Positions 37,076 through 49,929 of a DNA stretch of 64,000 nucleotides are shown here, piece after piece. The position numbers were made by a program, and so were the translations under genes. The notes under the pieces were generated by a model that was given only the letters and a program-made list of their open reading frames with translations, was not told where the DNA came from and ran no database searches. This stretch comes from Xestospongia muta (Eukaryota; Porifera; Demospongiae; Haplosclerida; Petrosiidae): contig OY848917.1 in NCBI GenBank assembly GCA_963693285.1, positions 34,669,245-34,733,244 on the forward strand, in the 5' to 3' direction. Each line of letters begins with the position of its first letter. Within the stretch, counting starts at the first letter, position 1.

Positions 37076-40000
37076 CTAATTTTAGGTACTAAAAAATTAA
37101 AATTAATGTGTACACATGCTAGACTTTTGCTTGTAAAATACATACACATAATGAACCAATCTACTGACCTTATATAACATACAGTCAGATTTGCACTAAA
37201 TTGTAAGAGTGATTGGATGATTTCACAATGATTTTTACACTTTTTAGAGTAATGAATGATATTTATTCACATCAGGTAACTGATGACACATGTCTAAATT
37301 ATATACTGTTACCACAAGCACTTCTAACAAGGCATGACTGAACAAAGTATCTGTAACTCAATAAACTCTTTGAACAGAACCACAGCTTCTTGTCTTGAGA
37401 GTCATAATTATTTCTTCACAACAAGGAGAATACCATCAATCCAATATTAGTAAATTGTTTTCTAAAAATTATTATCACATCAAGGCATGACCGTACAACA
37501 TTTCAAAGATGTCCAAATACTCAGTAGATATTCCTGTACTCTTGTCATTATTTGTATATATACAACTTTCCTATAATGATCATATACATACTTTGGTGTC
37601 TGCAATCTATTCATATATTGGCTGTGGTATCTGTGTTGATGTCAATTGTAATAAAAGATGATGGTCAGAATGTGTGATAGATTGAGGTGTTGTGGATGAC
37701 TTGAAAACTCCAGGAGAGAGACAGATAGACGTCGACAGAGACATCTACTGAGTAACTATGTGGAGACTTTTGACATGTACTCTTAGCTATGATACTTTAT
37801 GATGCAGTAAATGACAAGGCAAATAGACTAGAGACAGGTTATTGAAGAATACACTTTGTAAGGAGACAGTAAGTGGAGTATGAAGTGAGATATATGTTTG
37901 ACAGTGAAGACAGCTCTGTACTTATCTGTTAATGTTTACATTGTTGAATATAGACTGATATCAAATAAGTTGCAACCCTTTCTAAGAATTTTGGGAGCTC
38001 TTCTAATAATTGAATATCATTTAGAAAGAGGAGATTTATGTATTAGAAATGGACAATGATATCATAATATAAATATTAACAACTACAATTTAATTAAAAG
38101 CTGCCACACCCTCTTTAACTACATTCATGTGCTCATTTAATGAAAAAATGTCAATTGCTTTAGCAATGATTCAGTGTACGTTAGTGCAGTATAATATCAT
38201 GATAGAATGACACAGCAATCTTTTTGAGTAAAGTGTAAAGTGGATTGCAGCCAAATATGCCTAATGTTTGTGGCAATAATGCCAGTAGATATAGGGTTAA
38301 AAAGTGTCTATCAGTTCCAACACATCATCTAATATACCAGAATATGTTACATTTGTTGTTCTAGTCTTTACTTACTAATATTGCTGTACATTCTACCTTG
38401 ATTGATAATAATTATGTAACTTATGTTATTGTAAATCAAATTAATGATTCTTAAAGCATTAAAAACTCAAGCATACAATCACAATAAAACTTAGTCAATA
38501 CATAGTAAGTAAGAAAATGAATGTAAGGATGGCAATATCAAAATATCATGTAAAAGTAGGGATGTTATACACATGCAGATCCATACAAAAAACCTACATA
38601 AGTAGCCTAATTATGAAGAATAATATATTATCTTGGCTACAAATTTTTATAATAGTGGACGTAATGATATATATGGCAATGCCAAAAACCACTGAAACAT
38701 GTTAGAGATTGTACTTACTGTTTTCATTGCTGTTATTGTTCTTTTTTAGCAATTTAATAAGACAATGTTAAAACAAATGGTAAGTCAAAACTTGTGGAAG
38801 ATAAACATTTAAAGATATCTTGAGTTATTTTAATCATAAAATCCCAGTAACTATTAACAGGAAAAAGATATGTACTAGTATTTGTGAGTCAACCAGTGGT
38901 TTTGACTTGATCAATGTCTTGAAGATTACAACACATTGTCGTGAGGTTGAACAATATGTCAGCTTAATTCCACTTCCACTTAAATAATTTAAAGTACCTA
39001 TCAATTTTTTCTAAAAATGATCAAGAAAGGATTGCACAAAAGGAAGTATTAATTTTAAATTAAATTAAAGTAGTGTTCCAATATGTATCAAGTCAATATT
39101 GACTTTATCCACATGACAATCATAACAAGAAACAAAAGGTTAAATAGTTGTTTATATTTTGCAACTTTCCAACACAATGGGATAACTAACTTATAAAAAA
39201 TTTCAAATCATTTTGTTTCTTACCACCTTGGGCCATTTTTAAATTTGAACCAAGGACTATAAGTCTGTGGTCTTTTCTAAAAAATTGAAAATTGCTATAA
39301 CTTATCAAATCACATAAACATTTTTGTGAAGTTAGCTATAAAGGTCCTTGTTCTGTGGCATAATTATTACTGTTCTTAAATTTGCATTAACTTTTAAAAA
39401 ACGTATTATAATATCCCTTGTTTTATTAGTACATGGACATGTAAAATAATAAATCTCTTTTATTCTTTATTCACATTAACAACATTTCCAAGTACAAACT
39501 ATTAGCCTTCTTAACAAGGAGCTATCAGTTCTCTTTAAACATATTTCTGCTTCTCTTCGTTTTGTCTACTCATTCTTTTCTCTACTACCAGTATCTGTAA
39601 GTTACCATAATAACTACATGGGATTTAGACTTATAATATAAACTTATACATGTGCATTTTTGGATATCCCCTGGAGACAGCCAGCAAGCCAGATTTAACT
39701 AAAAACAAGTGGGCTCCCTCAGACTCAATTGCCCTAAAATTAACTTTTTATATCCACGATATAATAAAATTCATTAACCTTTATATCCCCAAAAAAATAC
39801 AGCACATTAACTCTGTACACTTATATAATAAAGTACTCAGTTATACTATAGGTTTGGTACACAACAAACATCCAATATAAGAAGGTTTAGTTAATGTTGA
39901 TAACTACAACAGAATATAACTACTTCATCATAGAATTATTGATTTATTAGTTCATGATGATTTAACAGAGACTTTAATATAGGAGAGAGATATAATAAGT

Positions 40001-40378
40001 CACCAGAATCAAAAAGTCAATAATAAAACCATTAGTAAATAAATAGTTATATATTATAATAATTATCTTGAAAATTTAAATTATTTGCTTTAGCAGTCAC
40101 ACAGTAACGACCTGATCTGTTGACCTCTTTTGAAATAAATAGAGCAATTAAACCCAGTTTAGAAATATCTATAAACATTGCCCTGGTAACTTATCTTGTA
40201 CTAGAAGAGAACAATACACAATCAATATAACATTATATTAATTTTGTAAGGACACTTTTTGGTTGATGAAAATTCAATAGTCTACAAGACAAAGTTGTGT
40301 TACCAACTATCTCATTATATCACTTCTTTAAACACACATCTAATACATCATCAATTAATAGTTGCCGTGATCTTACTA
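37076..40378. other. AT-rich region, no gene seen
   Basis: About 3.3 kb without an exon I can defend. Open frames at 38,517 and 39,650 lack splice context or domains. Confidence 0.5.
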
Positions 40379-40379
40379 G

Positions 40380-40492
40380 ACGATAGAATGATGTCACCAG
40401 TCAATAATACCTCTGACTTCTCTGAGTTTTCCACCACAATGTCAGCTAAAACTGAGGAAGAGTTGAATCTGCTACCAAAAGTTATGACATAG
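40380..40492 (+). CDS. Candidate terminal exon, unknown
   Basis: Follows an acceptor (cttactag), phase 1, and stays open to a TAG at 40,490-40,492. It reads DRMMSPVNNTSDFSEFSTTM then SAKTEEELNLLPKVMT. Ser/Thr- and Glu-rich C-terminal-like sequence. No upstream exon was identified, so the gene is unplaced. Confidence 0.32.
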
Positions 40493-40588
40493 CAACCATA
40501 TGGCCAGAGGTCCATAAATGAACAAATATTATTGATTTATTTTATCTTATATCCTCTCTTGATGACCACTGTGAATATAGGACTAACT

Positions 40589-40614
40589 AGAGAGAGAGAG
40601 AGAGAGAGAGAGAG
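40589..40614. repeat. (AG)n microsatellite
   Basis: Thirteen AG dinucleotides. Confidence 0.97.
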
Positions 40615-41214
40615 TTATAATCTTATATTTCATAATCCTTACTTTAATTCAGTAGTGGCAATTCTCTGGTAATGTCCCAATAAGAGGAAAATATGAGGAT
40701 TAGATAGATCTAATTGTGCTAACGAATACAAACTAGATTGAGGAACATGTTTGACAACTAATTCAAGCCTGTTTGCTGTATTACTATTTTAATAGATTAT
40801 TTACTTGTCAGTAGCTGTTTTATAATCTATTTACCAAGATAATTGGCCCTATAAAACTCCTATTAATTATGATATGTAATTAGTTAATTAACCTGTAAAC
40901 TAGTTATTAACTGGGGTTCATTATCTCCTGTTATTTGAAATGAATGACAGCCATTCACTAAAGTCAATGAACAGAGTCAGGTTTAAGGACAGAATTTTAA
41001 TGAAGATTAGTATAAAGACTTCACTTTTTACAAACTTACTGTAAATAACTATGTCAACTACACATTGTATTGTAAATGTTATGACATCACCATGATGATC
41101 AATATGGTAGTTGTAGTGTAGAAATGTTAGGTGATATTAGATAGCTGATTAATGGAGTGTTCACTCAAATGTACCATAAGTAGAATAAATACCAGTGTAT
41201 GATATCTTTTAAAA

Positions 41215-41545
41215 AAAAATAGTAAACAACATTAGTGTTTACCACAGTGACCTAAAACTAGTAAACTTCAATACTTACCACAGTAACCTAAGATAACTAC
41301 CAAGATAACTTCCATTAGTGAGTTCTAGATTAGTGAACATCAGTACTTAACATAGTAAGTTAGTAACCTAAAGTTAACTATCATAGTGAACAAAAGTACA
41401 CAGACCAGAGAACTAAGATAGCTACCAATAGTAAGCTCTGGATTAGTCAACTCAGTATTATACCCAGTAACTTATAATATCTACTACTAGTAAACTCTGG
41501 ACTAGTAAACATCAGTACTACAATAATTATGATAGACATTACTAT
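41215..41545. repeat. Degenerate ~85-90 bp tandem repeat
   Basis: Four diverged units built from agtaaacatcagtacttacca and agtaacctaagataactacc-like phrases (41,220, 41,270, 41,340, 41,440). No coding capacity. Confidence 0.6.
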
Positions 41546-41697
41546 CTTTTATTTACCTGCAGTTCTAGTTGAAAGATGAATAAAAAAGCATTCAGTAGTT
41601 GTGAAAACAAACACTGACATGATGAAATAGAGTCTTAACAAAACTTTCCAAAGATTAGCATGAATGACAGCTATTAACTAATGTGATGAATGAACAG

Positions 41698-43522
41698 AGG
41701 TTTTTGATGTTGATGTTGAAGAAGTAGAGGATGGCAATGTTATGTCTAGAGCTAAAAAATCATTAAAAAGGTAAATATTTTGTTAATTTCATTTTGTTAG
41801 ATATAATAGATGTAACTAACAATTGGAGAATCTTTAAAAAACAATAACATATGTAATATAATCAATATAATGTAATATGATTGAGCTAACAAAGATTGAT
41901 TATTATATTAACAATAAGTTAACTTTTTAATGTTTCACTATAGCTTACAGACACAATAAGGAGGTGTTTCATAAAAACCTTCTCAACACATTGTTTGTAA
42001 AGAATAGACTTTTATACTGTACATAGTATACTGTGACACTATATATAATACATAAATACAAATGAAACTACTATAATTATTTGACATAGTTTAAAATATG
42101 CAAGTCTTAAAGATGTAGTGAATTAAAAGGTATCAACCATTTCACTATTATCTTAATACAGAAGATAACATATGCCTTGTATAATTTATAAAGGAGATAA
42201 TTAAGATTGTAATTAGTATTTTAAGATAACTGTAATAGTAATATCATAAATACAACAGGTAGTAATGATTAGGATCAACTTTTACTTAAATAAATTATAT
42301 TTTATATAATTATATTTATGTAATAACCATATTTGACCATCATACTATTTCAATCACTACACTGCTAGTTCACACATTCAGTATAAATACTCCATTTTGA
42401 GGTATCATATGAACAATTAATGATGTATGCCTATTTTTACAAATGAAATCTACATTAAAACAAAGAGTTTGAATGTTTTAGATATACAATCACTCCTTAA
42501 TGCATACATACTGGGTTATAGTCCTGGTACATCTTTTCAGGATACTTTGACTTACTTGTTTGAATTTGCAAGGTCAGCCAGTACAGCCATGAGAGAATAA
42601 TATAAATTCCATTCAAAGTCTTGTCTCTACATATTTCATTTAAATCAAGTTTGTATTACTAGTAAAAGACAATGGACTAGATAACCAGTATAAATACTGA
42701 CAATTACTGATTGGATAATGTTCTAGTAGTTACATAGAAAGCAATTACAGTAATGACTAATATATCTATAACAACTTTCAAGATGTACAAAGCATAAGTC
42801 TGTATTTTCACAATCAACAGTCTCTAGATTACAAGATGACATCATCATCTCTAGACATTGCTGCAAAGTTAGTACACCTTTAAGAGGATGGCTAGAAATA
42901 TTTTAACAATAGATGACAATGTTCAGGTAATCACAATGTAATAACAGTAGTGGCTTTGTCACAAGTCTTATTAAACACACAGGATATTGTCACATAATTA
43001 ATTAATATTAATATACTCTAATTAAAATATTGATTTATAATCATAAAGATCAGATTATAAAATTGAAAAAGGTGTAAAATACAGCCACCAACTTTAGATC
43101 TTAAAATGACAATGTCTCTTGTTTTCGTGTCCATACATTGCATAATAGAAAAGTATTGAAAACATATAATTATTGTGTAACATCCGGGTTTAATTTCCGC
43201 CCACTCTACACGAACAAGAGCTGTGTGTTTTGGGAAAAGGTGTCTCGTTTTTTTCTGTAAATCAACATTTATAACGAGGTGATTGTATAGAGTTGTATGT
43301 ATATTAAGTAGATAATTCAGTTCTTAAAATTTTAGGGCTTTCATTCCTTCGTTGTTCATCGATTTGTATATATGACTTCATTCATTGGCTGCTATAGTAA
43401 ATCATCTTAACTGAACCATAATATCTTATTATTTTGTCTAGAACTATGTTTACGATCTCGTTGGTCACACTATCTCACAAACACTCTCCCACCAGAAAAC
43501 TCATTACCTTTGGATCACTAAA
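41698..43522 (+). CDS. Three phase-compatible candidate exons, unknown gene
   Basis: Exon 41,698-41,770 (acceptor aatgaacag, donor AG|GTAAAT; phase 1 in, 2 out) reads VFDVDVEEVEDGNVMSRAKK. Exon 42,887-42,926 (acceptor tttaagag, donor CAG|GTAATC; phase 2 in, 0 out) reads MARNILTIDDNVQ. Exon 43,442-43,522 (acceptor tttgtctag, donor AAA|GTAAGT; 81 bp, phase 0-0) reads NYVYDLVGHTISQTLSHQKT then HYLWITK. The phases connect without a stop. A further tiny exon at 45,020-45,042 (VLDYQMY) would also fit. No domain is recognised. The middle exon is the weakest. A relatively GC-rich, CpG-containing patch at 43,180-43,260 could instead be a promoter for a separate transcript starting near here. Confidence 0.42.
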
Positions 43523-44058
43523 GTAAGTTATTAGACATTATGTATGTATATACTCTGTCCAATTTGAGTTTGACTTGACGATGGTTTTGTGGAATTCAAT
43601 ATTTGAAAAACATCAACTTATATTGGGTGTAGCCGTGTAGCTTGTTTTATTTTTTGCAAGTCTCATTGGATGATTTCATTATTCCTTAGTGTTGTTTCCT
43701 TAGTCTGTCATGTTTTATGTTAAGTAAGACATTTCTCTTGTTTCTGAACATATTACTACACCCAGTTAATGTATCTGTGATTGTTTGTTAATAATGTGCA
43801 AATTATGTATGACATTACAATGTAAAGAGCCCATTCACTTTATATGTGATTTATAGTTCCTATCTCTCAAACTGATAGTGCTCTGATTATTAGATATTTT
43901 GAGTGGAATTATAAGATATATTGAATGATACAAACTCCTCCTTTTTAGCTTCCTCCTAGTCTAAGAGATAATAATGAGTCATAGATCAAACTCAAATTTG
44001 ACAGATTATACTTTTGTAATATGAAAGAAAAGAGTTGTTAAATGTTTGTTTCCTCATA

Positions 44059-44364
44059 CTATAGGTGTTTGTTTATTACCAGTTCAACACTATAAATGAT
44101 GTTATAAAACTCATCACTACAACAATAGAGATTGTCTCTGTTGAGTATATCAACCCAGTTATTATTTTTGCCTGTTTCAGGTAAGTGATCTTCTATGAAA
44201 GACATAATTGTTATCTTGAGGTTGTCTTTATTCTGATAGTTACTTCCTGTGAGGCTTTTTAAAACCTTTGTAATAAGATAACCTCTAATGTTCTGTCGAT
44301 CACACTCTTTGTCAAACAATATATCTGTTACTGAGCTCTCATTAACTTGATACAATTTTAACAT
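44059..44364 (-). CDS. Candidate C-terminal exon or small ORF (101 codons)
   Basis: A minus-strand frame starting with an ATG at 44,364 and ending in TAA at 44,059. It begins MLKLYQVNESSVTDILFDKE, with CDRQNIRGYLITKVLKSLTG and NNNWVDILNRDN further on. The composition is protein-like and unusually long for this AT-rich region. An in-frame extension upstream (FNI) to an acceptor-like aaaag suggests it is the last exon of a spliced gene. It might be a helical domain; no family is recognised. Confidence 0.5.
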   Translation of the reverse strand: MLKLYQVNESSVTDILFDKECDRQNIRGYLITKVLKSLTGSNYQNKDNLKITIMSFIEDHLPETGKNNNWVDILNRDNLYCCSDEFYNIIYSVELVINKHL

Positions 44365-45898
44365 TATATTAAATGCTTTTCAGCCTGCTACATTACATGT
44401 GCTAGACTGTCTTGTAATTGTTTTAGGTCATGTGTTATAGTCTGATCAAGTTGAGAAGAGCCCTCTATTAAAAGTCATTGTTGTATGTATAATATGTAAT
44501 ATGAGTAACTTGTCACTATATTATGTGTAATTTACACTGAAAACGTTTTAATCATTTCATTTTTTATTCAGTTTGAATGTAATTTCAAATTGTTTGTATG
44601 AAAATTGGCCACACAACCAAAGTGAAAATTGTTTTTGTTAAATCCTAAAATGTTAAATGTTAAAGTTAGTATCATCCAAAGCAATTATAGAATGATATTT
44701 TTCAATTATAATCTTGTTAAATAACAAAGGAGAGAAGACATGTGGTTGACGTTAGTAGCCTTCTCTAATTTTTCATGCTTTATCTACCAGCTTGAAAGAA
44801 ATTAAGAGAGGGATAAAATTTTATTCATTTATTAATAGTCTTTTGTGTCTACCTTTTGTGTTTGGATAAAATTAGAAAAGACTAGATATTAAAGATTTAA
44901 TAGTATCAGCTACTTTGTCAAAGGTTTTAATATTAGAGTTATCCAAGGTCCATTTGATTAAATTTAGTTTTACTATTGTTCAATCAAAATTATCAAACTT
45001 TCATTTTTACATCTTCTAGGTACTGGATTATCAGATGTACATGTAAGTATATCTATTCTATTAGATATAACTTTACACAGTGTCCAAGACAATTGAGTTA
45101 ATGACCCTTAGTGCTTGACTTCCTTTAAGAAGTAGGACAATAGTTGAATTTGTTAACTCTCCCTCTCTGCTGCTGCCATCCCAAACACTTCTCTAATGAT
45201 CTTTTAAAATTCTTTTACTAAGAAAATTTTAGATTTCCAAAGAAATAAAAAGAAACAAGTAAGTTTTACAAAAAAGTTGACCATTGTGATATAATATAAT
45301 TCTAAGCACATATAAAATATAGGATATGATATAATCCTAAATATTGTTTCCTTACCTAATAGCGTTTCTAGATCTTATACTTGCTCATTTTGTAGTACCA
45401 ACCGCTAATGATTGAATGTTGGGCAGAAATGGATCTGGGGATTGTGATAAAGCAACTTGTTTTGTAATAATAATAGGCAAAATTGAAAATATGGTAACAT
45501 AATTGACGCTTGAAGCAGCATGATTGAAGTTGATAAATTAAAGCAATCAAAGTAATACCAAAATGTATGAGCCACTATCTAAAAAGACCAAATTACTACT
45601 TATATTACTGACATTGACTTTGCACATTGAGATAACCACTTCATAAGTCTCACGAAATACTATTACAACAATAGGTAGACGTGGTGTTTCCTTGTATATA
45701 CCTACTTTGTGATGTGTTGTAATTTGTTTAGCATGCAATATTTCATGCATGTAGAAGAAGTCACTCTATTACAATGGCAGTTATTCATTATTAAGAATCG
45801 TATAACTAGAATTTTCGGTCTGGGTGGGTCAGCATTGAAGACAGCGTGCTTTCACGTGTACAATAGAACAGTTGCAACTATATGTTGCCAGTGATAAG
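44365..45898. other. AT-rich region, no firm gene
   Basis: Apart from the tiny exon candidate at 45,020-45,042, no supported coding sequence. Confidence 0.45.
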
Positions 45899-46570
45899 AG
45901 TAGATTGTCATTATAGACAAAGTCTATTTTATATCTACTTGCCAAATTTTGTCCTACCAAAATTATCCACTATATGATAGTACATAGTGTCACTGTAATG
46001 AGTTCACTTTATAATAGAAGACATTATAACAACAGTATCATTGAAGATAGTTCTATTATTATTAGTTATGCATGTAATATACACGTATACTAGTTGATAA
46101 ATAATTATTATAGTTTAATGTTCTCTTATATTGTTCTCCTACAGAACTCATATCATTATTGTCTCTCTTTGTCCACTCATCTTCTTTAAATTCATTTGCT
46201 CTGTCAATTAAGGCTATTGATATAAGAGGATAGACACACCCACTACTATGTTTATTGACAGCACCACAACAAAGAAGGTCTGAGATATTATTTTAAAAGA
46301 CATTACAATATACTATACAGTAATGTGTATTGTAAATATAAAAATGTAAGTAACAGTTATATATTGTTTATCCCATCATTGATCTTAGTACATATTCATA
46401 GTGAATGAGGGTGTCCATATTACAATATCTACCGGTAGTTTGTTTATCATATTATGTATATTATTATATATTCATAGTCACATTGGGTGTTCATATATGT
46501 TTATTACTAGTGACAAGATCTATGATTATCATGTTAAATGTTAATTATTTGTTTATAGTAAAATGAAACT
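45899..46570. repeat. Direct duplication, copy 1 (partner 48,219-48,893)
   Basis: About 670 bp nearly identical to 48,219-48,893, starting agtagattgtcattatag and ending at about aaaatgaaactt. It carries the SGCVYPL exon. Copies are 2.32 kb apart in the same orientation. Confidence 0.93.
46062..46279 (-). CDS. Conserved terminal exon of unknown family, copy 1
   Basis: A minus-strand exon after acceptor atatctcag, phase 1, 218 bp to a TAA. It reads LLCCGAVNKHSSGCVYPLIS, then IALIDRANEFKEDEWTKRDN and YLSTSIRVYYMHN before the stop. The copy at 48,383-48,597 differs by replacements and by exactly one codon (EFKEDEW versus EFKDEW) and stays open; both facts suggest protein-level constraint. No domain is recognised. 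No upstream exon was found for either copy, so each may be the last exon of a gene or a fragment captured by the duplication. Confidence 0.55.
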
Positions 46571-46689
46571 TGTCATTGACTGACTCTTTTAAACTATTGA
46601 CTAGATACATGTATATTAAACCAGTATATTAGAGTGTATGAAACTTTTATTATTACAATTATTAGAAATACCTTAAGGTATAAATGCTT

Positions 46690-47180
46690 TTATGGTATCC
46701 TAATCCATCCCAGGATACTTTGTATTAGGTGACAATGGATCCTCCTATTATTTTATAATGACCATTCCAATATATCACAAGCATCATAGCATGCTTAGTA
46801 TTATGGGATGTAAGGTTTATATGACACCTTCAGGACTATGTGTATCTCAGAATATGCTAGGGAACCTAGAATATTTTCTATTAAGGGAATCACTCTTTCC
46901 ATGGCTCATTAAAGACCATCCCAGTATATCTAAACCATCCTATGATACTCTGTATTATGGGATGAGGGTCCTCTCCTGTAGCACTAGGATCATTCCAAGT
47001 TGAAGCAAGCTTCCTAGGAGACAAAATAAATAGTACCCTTAGGACCATCCTGCATGGGATATAGGTGTATCCTAGGTTATTTACAATGGAGCTTAATATT
47101 ACTTTCAGGACCATCCTTAAATGTACAAAGTTTAAACTGTGGGATTGGATGTTCCATGTTACCCTGAGGACTATCTGATA
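46690..47180. repeat. Degenerate tandem repeat, ~75 bp unit
   Basis: Diverged repetitions of ggaccatcc...gtattatgggatg-like phrases at 46,706, 46,763, 46,915-46,965 and 47,040-47,110. The two overlapping open frames here arise from this repeat and are not called. Confidence 0.5.
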
Positions 47181-48218
47181 AAGTACCAACTATCTCTCTA
47201 TATATATATGACTATTATATATATTATAATTATAATATAGTTATAATTATTATGTGTGTTATTGCTGTTTTCAAAACTTAAATGGGATAGCAATGATAAT
47301 TTAATGTACATTGACAGTTTGAGTTACATAGCATTTACATGACATGTATTTGTAAGTTCATTTCTCTTTATAATTTGGTCTGTTTCTGATACATCTTACA
47401 GCTGTATTTATTTCTGATACAAACAGGCAAAATGTATGTTATTTAACTAAGGAAGCTGTTACAATTTAACCAAAAACCACGAATTTGGCTACTTTTCGTG
47501 AACTTAACATATATCATCATTCTTACCATTGTCAGTTGTAAATAATTAAATGGTTTGATGCTATATATACTTTGCAAAATAATGTGTGTTCTTTTGTGCT
47601 TCAAAATCGTAGGAATTCCTTTCTTTTGTTTTAAATTAATATTATATTAGCTAATATACTTATTACTGAAACTCGTTTAGGAATATACTATTTGAATATG
47701 AATGCTACATACATAACTATATAGCATTATATACTTTTACAGCAAACACACAGACATTATGAATTCTATAATTTAATTGAAATGAAGTATGTAAATCCTA
47801 CAACTAATAATTCATAACACCAGTTAAATATATATATGTTACATGGAATATAAGTAAGACCATAGTCAACATGTTACAAGATATATATTTGAGCTTAAAT
47901 CTAGAAATAGAATTAACACATTTATTTTATATGTGATGACATACACTTTATGTACAAACAAATGGTATTCAACAACTAGTGATTTACGATGTAATTGTTC
48001 TATAGTCTTGTCACTAAACGTGCAGTTTTCTTTCACTTAAACCTTCGTGTGAACAAAAAGATTGGATTGACCTGCTAAAATTATTTCTTCTCAAGTAACC
48101 TATATTAGATGTGTTGTAATCCTTATCCAATAAGCCATATCAGAAAAAGTTCACAATAATCATTCTATATTGGTCTTAGTACGTACCTTTTACAACCTGT
48201 TAAATTAGTTTCTTAACA
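47181..48218. other. AT-rich region, no gene seen
   Basis: Separates the two direct copies. No coding signal. Confidence 0.5.
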
Positions 48219-48893
48219 CAGTAGATTGTCATTATAGATAAAGTCTATTTTATATCTACTTGCCAAATTTTGTCCTACCAAAATTATCCACTATATGATA
48301 GTATATATTGTCACTGTAATGAGTTCACTTTATAATAGAAGACATTATAACAACAGTATCATTGAAGATAGCTCTATTATTATTAGTTATACATGTAATA
48401 TACATGTATACTAGTTGATAAATAATTTTTACAGTTTAATGTTCTCTTATATTGTTCTCCTACAGAACTCATATCATTATTGTCTCTCTTTGTCCACTCA
48501 TCTTTAAATTCATTTGCTCTGTCAACTAAGGTTATTGAGATAAGAGGGTAGACACACCCACTACTATGTTTATTGATAGCACCACAACAAAGAAGGTCTG
48601 AGATATTATTTTAAAAGACATTACAATATACTATACAGTAATGTGTATTGTAAATATAAAAATGTAAGTAATAGTTATATATTGTTTATCCCATCATTGA
48701 TCTTAGTACATATTCATAGTGAATGAGGGTGTCCATATTACAATATCTACCGGTAGTTTGTTTATCATATCATGTATATTATTATATATTCATAGTCACA
48801 TTGGGTGTTCATATATGTTTATTACTAGTGAATAGATCTATGATTATCATGTTAAATGTTAATTATTTGTTTATAGTAAAATGAAACTTATCC
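48219..48893. repeat. Direct duplication, copy 2
   Basis: Partner of 45,899-46,570; see that entry. Differences are scattered substitutions and a few 1-3 base indels. Confidence 0.93.
48383..48597 (-). CDS. Conserved terminal exon of unknown family, copy 2
   Basis: A 215-bp minus-strand exon, acceptor atatctcag, phase 1, ending TAA. It reads LLCCGAINKHSSGCVYPLIS, then VDRANEFKDEWTKRDN. It is three bases shorter than copy 1, with the frame kept. It lies upstream of copy 1 on the minus strand, so one gene cannot use both as its last exon without skipping the first stop. Confidence 0.55.
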
Positions 48894-49929
48894 TTGACTT
48901 TATAAATTATAAGAGTATTATGTCTGATTCTAAACAGTTTTCTTTTAAAATAATGTGAACAAGTAAGTAAAAACCTGTATAAATAAAATATAGTAATAGA
49001 TAATGTTAGTCTGATCTAATAAATTCAAACAAGACAATAATTACATATTCTTAATATTGATTGTTGCGACTTCTAGAGTGTACTAGCTGTCACAGAGGTG
49101 TGATCAGACCTCACTCATAGATTTTAACAGTCTCAGCAAGCAAAGCGTCATGTAGCTTTTAAACAGTTAGTAATTATACTCTACTTTGAGTTATTGATAT
49201 TATAAGAAAGAGCCATCTCCTGTTATTTGGTTTTACTAGCCTTTGGTCTATGGCACTCCTTATCCTTTATCTAGACAAATTGTCATGGCAACAATTGACC
49301 ACACCTTACAAATGATCATTTAGGTCATGCAATTTTGACATGTTTTGTATACCTAATTGTTGCTTCTCCATTAAGACAAGTCTACTTACACCACTATTGA
49401 TAAAAACTGTTTGGGTGACTATCAATTATATTCCATCATACCATTAGTTCATTATACCAGTAAGTATTATATTACATGATATTATCATGATTTAAGTTGG
49501 TTTATTATAAGTGATGAGCTTTAAAACAGTATGTTATTAAAAGTAACAATAAATATAAACAGTTGACTAACTACTTAAATGAATAACATTTTAGTAATTT
49601 AGTGAGTTGACTAATAAAATTATAAATAACTTTACTTTTGCCATTAACCTGTAGCTAATAGTTAGTTGGCTTAGAAGAACGAACTGTCAACTTGGTTTAA
49701 TAGTATACGTAGTTTGTAGTTTCTTTAATTAATTGTTTTACTGATATCATATATAGTAAGGCTATTGTTTTTGATCAACAACAATTGTCATTATTAGAAT
49801 AACATGTACTTTATATAGCTAGTACATGTATAGTACTGATAATATCTTTATAGTGTTTATATTATATAGAACCTGTTATGTCTTCCAAGACATAATGATC
49901 TACCTGTGTATATTACATATACATATTAT
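48894..49929. other. AT-rich region, no gene seen
   Basis: A slightly richer patch at about 49,070-49,160 (gcgacttctagagtgtacta) has no open frame of interest. Confidence 0.45.

Noticed and set aside
46758..47189. Overlapping ORFs on both strands
   Set aside because: Produced by a degenerate tandem repeat; no motif or splice context.
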